Assembly: GCA_944325825.1 (NCBI GenBank)
Contig: CALVBP010000020.1
Span: 1 to 33,517 of the forward strand
DNA length: 33,517 nucleotides
Origin: Candidatus Gastranaerophilales bacterium
GTDB taxonomy: Bacteria > Cyanobacteriota > Vampirovibrionia > Gastranaerophilales > Gastranaerophilaceae
Direction: 5' to 3'
In this document: piece by piece, positions 31,160 through 33,517 of the stretch
Layout: the number at the start of each line of letters is the position of its first letter
How positions within the stretch are numbered: the stretch's first letter is position 1
The notes under the pieces: generated by a model
Databases searched by the model: none
Told to the model about the DNA's origin: nothing
The model's input: only the letters and a program-made list of their open reading frames with translations
Program-made: the position numbers and the translations under genes

Positions 31160-32599
31160 ATGAAAATTTTGTTTGCTTCAGCAGAAGTTGCCCCTTTTTC
31201 AAAAGCCGGCGGATTGTCTGATGTCGTTGGAAGTTTACCTAAGTTTTTGGAAAAAGATGCCGAAATCGCTATTTTTACCCCGCTTCATGGCTGTATTGAT
31301 ATGAATAAATGGGGGATAAAAGAGCTTGAAAATTCGGAAATGTGGATAACTTTCGGCTATTCTCCTCAAAAGTTCAAACTATTTATGTGCAAACTCCCGT
31401 CCACAAATATTAATGTCTTTTTTATCCAGAACGACTGGTATTTTACCTGCTTCAACGAGGTCTACCCGAAATGGCTTGACCCTCGCTATGAGCACGAACG
31501 ATATATAGCTTTTTCGCTTGCAACTCTAGAATACGCAAAGCAGCTTAATTTTAGAGCAGATATAATTCATTCCAATGACTGGCACACAGCAATGATTCCT
31601 CTCTATATCAAAGCAAACTACAAGTTTGACGAGTTCTGGTCAAAAACTAAAAATGTATTCGAAATCCACAACCTTGCTTATCAAGGTGTCTGGTTTGAAG
31701 ATATACTTGATTTTGCAAATATGAGGAAAGATATTGTCTATAACGAGTGGGGGTGCGAACACTACGGACGTGTAAACTGGATGAAAGGTGCAATCAACTA
31801 TTCAGATAAAATAGTTGTTGTTTCTCCTAACTATGCTCACGAAATTTTAACCGGGGAATACGGAGAAGGTATGGACTATACCCTAAGAGGGCATACTGAT
31901 AAAATCATTGGAATCCTTAATGGTATAGATTATGATGTCTTTAATCCAAAAACCGATAAATATATTTTCAAAAACTATGATATTAGTTCAATTGAAAATA
32001 AAGAAGAAAATAAAAAACGGATACTGGAAAACTTTGGGCTTAAGTATAATCCGTCCAGACCCCTTATCGGGTTTGTTTCCCGTCTTGTTGACCAGAAGGG
32101 GCTTGACTTAATCCGTCAGGTTGAAGGTGATTTGCAGCATTTGGATGCGGATTTTATTTTCTTAGGTTCAGGCGATAAAGATTACGAGAACCTCTTAATC
32201 TGGCTTTCTAATAATACGCCTAATATCAGAGCTTATGTGGGATATAAACCTGATGTTGCAAATCAAATTTATGCAGGTTCAGACTTCTTCCTGATGCCGT
32301 CTAAATTTGAACCTTGCGGACTTTCACAACTTATTGCAATGAGATACGGCTCTTTGCCGATAGTCAGAGCAACCGGAGGGCTGGAAAATACAGTTACGGG
32401 CTATCCGCTTGATAATTCAACCGGATTTAAATTCTGGGGCTATGACGGTTGGGCCATGAAAGATGCTATACTCTGCGCAATAAATGTTTATAAAGATAAA
32501 TACACCCTTAATGCTATGAGAACAAGTGCTATGAAAGCAGATTTCAGCTGGAAGGAAAGCGCTAAAAAATACCTCGAGATGTATAAATCTCTGGTATAA
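31160..32599 (+). CDS. glgA: Glycogen synthase (ADP-glucose type, GT5)
   Basis: 479 aa, the typical GlgA length. N-terminal KAGGLSDVVGSLP holds the KxGGL ADP-glucose-binding motif. HSNDWHTAMIPLYIK and EIHNLAYQGVW are GT5 hallmarks. The C-terminal catalytic segment FFLMPSKFEPCGLSQLIAMR then YGSLPIVRATGGLENTV contains the E-x7-E pair. It elongates alpha-1,4-glucan from ADP-glucose for glycogen storage. It sits 7 nt before purM, so the two share a transcript although their pathways differ. Confidence 0.97.
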   Translation: MKILFASAEVAPFSKAGGLSDVVGSLPKFLEKDAEIAIFTPLHGCIDMNKWGIKELENSEMWITFGYSPQKFKLFMCKLPSTNINVFFIQNDWYFTCFNEVYPKWLDPRYEHERYIAFSLATLEYAKQLNFRADIIHSNDWHTAMIPLYIKANYKFDEFWSKTKNVFEIHNLAYQGVWFEDILDFANMRKDIVYNEWGCEHYGRVNWMKGAINYSDKIVVVSPNYAHEILTGEYGEGMDYTLRGHTDKIIGILNGIDYDVFNPKTDKYIFKNYDISSIENKEENKKRILENFGLKYNPSRPLIGFVSRLVDQKGLDLIRQVEGDLQHLDADFIFLGSGDKDYENLLIWLSNNTPNIRAYVGYKPDVANQIYAGSDFFLMPSKFEPCGLSQLIAMRYGSLPIVRATGGLENTVTGYPLDNSTGFKFWGYDGWAMKDAILCAINVYKDKYTLNAMRTSAMKADFSWKESAKKYLEMYKSLV

Positions 32600-32606
32600 T
32601 ATTTTT

Positions 32607-33491
32607 ATGAACAACTTGTACGAAAAATCAGGTGTAAATCTTAGTGAAGCTCGTGAGCTTGAAAGAAAAATATCCTCAATTGGCGGTAATATAGGAAGAT
32701 TTGCGGGAATAAACGGGAATATTGTTTCGACCTGCGACGGAATCGGAACAAAAATTATCCCGCTCTATAAAAGAGGCTTGTATAAAACTATTGCCCAAGA
32801 TTTAGCTGCCGCAAATCTCAATGATTTAGCGGTATCTGGAGCTAAAGCCTTAGGATTTTTAGACTATATAGCTGTTCATAAGCTTGAGAGCAAAAAAATA
32901 TCTCAAATTATTCTGGAGCTTGCAAATATCTTAAAAGAGCATTCCTGTCCTCTTCTCGGGGGTGAAACCGCAGAAATGCCGGATTTGATAACAAAAGAGA
33001 ATATCGATATCTCCGGATTTGTTATCGGCGAGGGTAAAGGGGTAAATAATATCAATCTTAGAGAAGGAGATTTGATAATAGGGCTAAAATCCAACGGACT
33101 TCACGCAAACGGATTTTCGCTTGTAAGAAAATTCTATTCAGAAGGTCTGTTAACAGAAGAAGAATTCGAAGAAACTCTTAAGCCTACATATATTTATTAT
33201 TCAAAAGTCTTGAAACTTTGGGAAGCAGGACTTATTAAAGCAGCAGCTAATATTACAGGAGGCGGAATATATTCTAATCTCAAACGGGTTGTTCCGGAGT
33301 TTGAACTCGACCATAACTCATTTGAAAAAATTCCAGTTTTAGAAAAATTAAAAGAACTCACAGGGGAAGAAGAGTTTTATCAGGTATTTAATCCGGGAAT
33401 AGGATTCTGTTTGGCAGCGGAAAGTTTTAGTGAGGATATTAAACAGATTTGCGGCGAATTTTCACCGAGAATAATCGGGAGGGTATTATGA
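32607..33491 (+). CDS. purM: Phosphoribosylformylglycinamidine cyclo-ligase
   Basis: 294 aa, shorter than the usual 340-350. N-terminal SGVNLSEARELERKI, substrate/metal segment STCDGIGTKIIPLYKRG, LNDLAVSGAKALGFLDYIAV, the hallmark LLGGETAEMPDLI, and the C-terminal domain with NITGGGIYSNLKRVVPEF and VFNPGIGFCLA. It converts FGAM to AIR with ATP in purine synthesis. The shortness comes from trimmed loops rather than an obvious truncation, because all motifs are present. Its stop overlaps the purN start (ATGA). No clear SD precedes the ATG, which is 7 nt after the glgA stop; coupling is likely. Confidence 0.95.
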   Translation: MNNLYEKSGVNLSEARELERKISSIGGNIGRFAGINGNIVSTCDGIGTKIIPLYKRGLYKTIAQDLAAANLNDLAVSGAKALGFLDYIAVHKLESKKISQIILELANILKEHSCPLLGGETAEMPDLITKENIDISGFVIGEGKGVNNINLREGDLIIGLKSNGLHANGFSLVRKFYSEGLLTEEEFEETLKPTYIYYSKVLKLWEAGLIKAAANITGGGIYSNLKRVVPEFELDHNSFEKIPVLEKLKELTGEEEFYQVFNPGIGFCLAAESFSEDIKQICGEFSPRIIGRVL

Positions 33492-33517
33492 AAAAACTCG
33501 CCATTCTCGGCTCAGGC
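33488..33517 (+). CDS. purN: Start of phosphoribosylglycinamide formyltransferase (partial)
   Basis: Only ten codons are in the window: MKKLAILGSG, matching the first beta strand and glycine loop of PurN. ATG overlaps purM's TGA by 4 nt, and GGGAGGG lies 8 nt upstream. The gene order purM-purN is common. The rest lies beyond the window edge. Confidence 0.75.
   Translation, partial: MKKLAILGSG

Overview
The window reads as an AT-rich, Gram-negative-type gut bacterium. The best guess is Gastranaerophilales (Vampirovibrionia/'Melainabacteria', the non-photosynthetic sister group of Cyanobacteria). Supporting signs are a YidC with a large insert in its second extracytoplasmic loop, as in cyanobacterial YidC; a PBS-lyase-type HEAT-repeat protein; an OmpA-like/FliL/FliM/FliN cluster; and small proteins beginning M(K/R)I... 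with a nearby (V/I)xF-x-(G/A)-(K/R) tag. The assignment rests on gene content recalled from memory, not on a search.

Left third (about 1-10,000): dispersed/tandem repeats (1-600), then a minus-strand phage head module in the order of P22-type podoviruses. In transcription order it holds portal (9936-7963), a 315-aa protein and a 247-aa membrane protein that look like a toxin/immunity-type cargo pair (7877-6147), a roughly 400-nt non-coding gap, scaffold (5749-5099), major capsid protein (5073-4183), a decoration/fibre-like protein, a class-3-type lipase, a plus-strand membrane-protein moron, two tiny genes, a transglycosylase-like lysin and a head-tail adaptor (1278-619). No large terminase, integrase or tail gene lies in the window. 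Possible phage relics (a GNAT-like protein, a small-terminase-like protein, a zinc-ribbon protein) lie at 12.9-15.4 kb. Between them sit a 963-aa plus-strand protein with internal duplication and an M48 metalloprotease.

The most unusual signal is in the 5750-6146 gap. A consensus plus-strand promoter (TTGACA-N17-TATAAT) has its predicted +1 on the first base of a 14-bp hairpin. About 113 nt further on, an extended -10 promoter has its predicted +1 on the first base of a 12-bp stem closing a clean three-way junction. This looks like one or two undescribed structured RNAs in the phage head operon, antisense to it.

Middle (15-22 kb): a zinc-dependent MDR dehydrogenase; a two-gene minus operon whose first gene is a divergent RelA/SpoT-type synthetase with a roughly 180-residue insertion between the two halves of its catalytic domain; a HEAT-repeat protein; a PAS/GAF-type histidine kinase; and a small glycine-zipper protein.

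Right (22-33.5 kb): host core genes. These are a plus-strand cluster of OmpA-like protein, fliL, fliM and fliN; yidC and queA; a 550-bp intergenic run of hairpins; serS with a small unknown gene; a minus-strand Orn/Lys/Arg decarboxylase with a small cyanobacteria-like protein; then glgA, purM and the start of purN.

Three genes (2197 plus, 6890 minus, 21406 minus) have a -10 box ending exactly 6 nt before ATG and no Shine-Dalgarno, suggesting leaderless mRNAs. Most other genes here have clear AAGGA/GGAGG sites.
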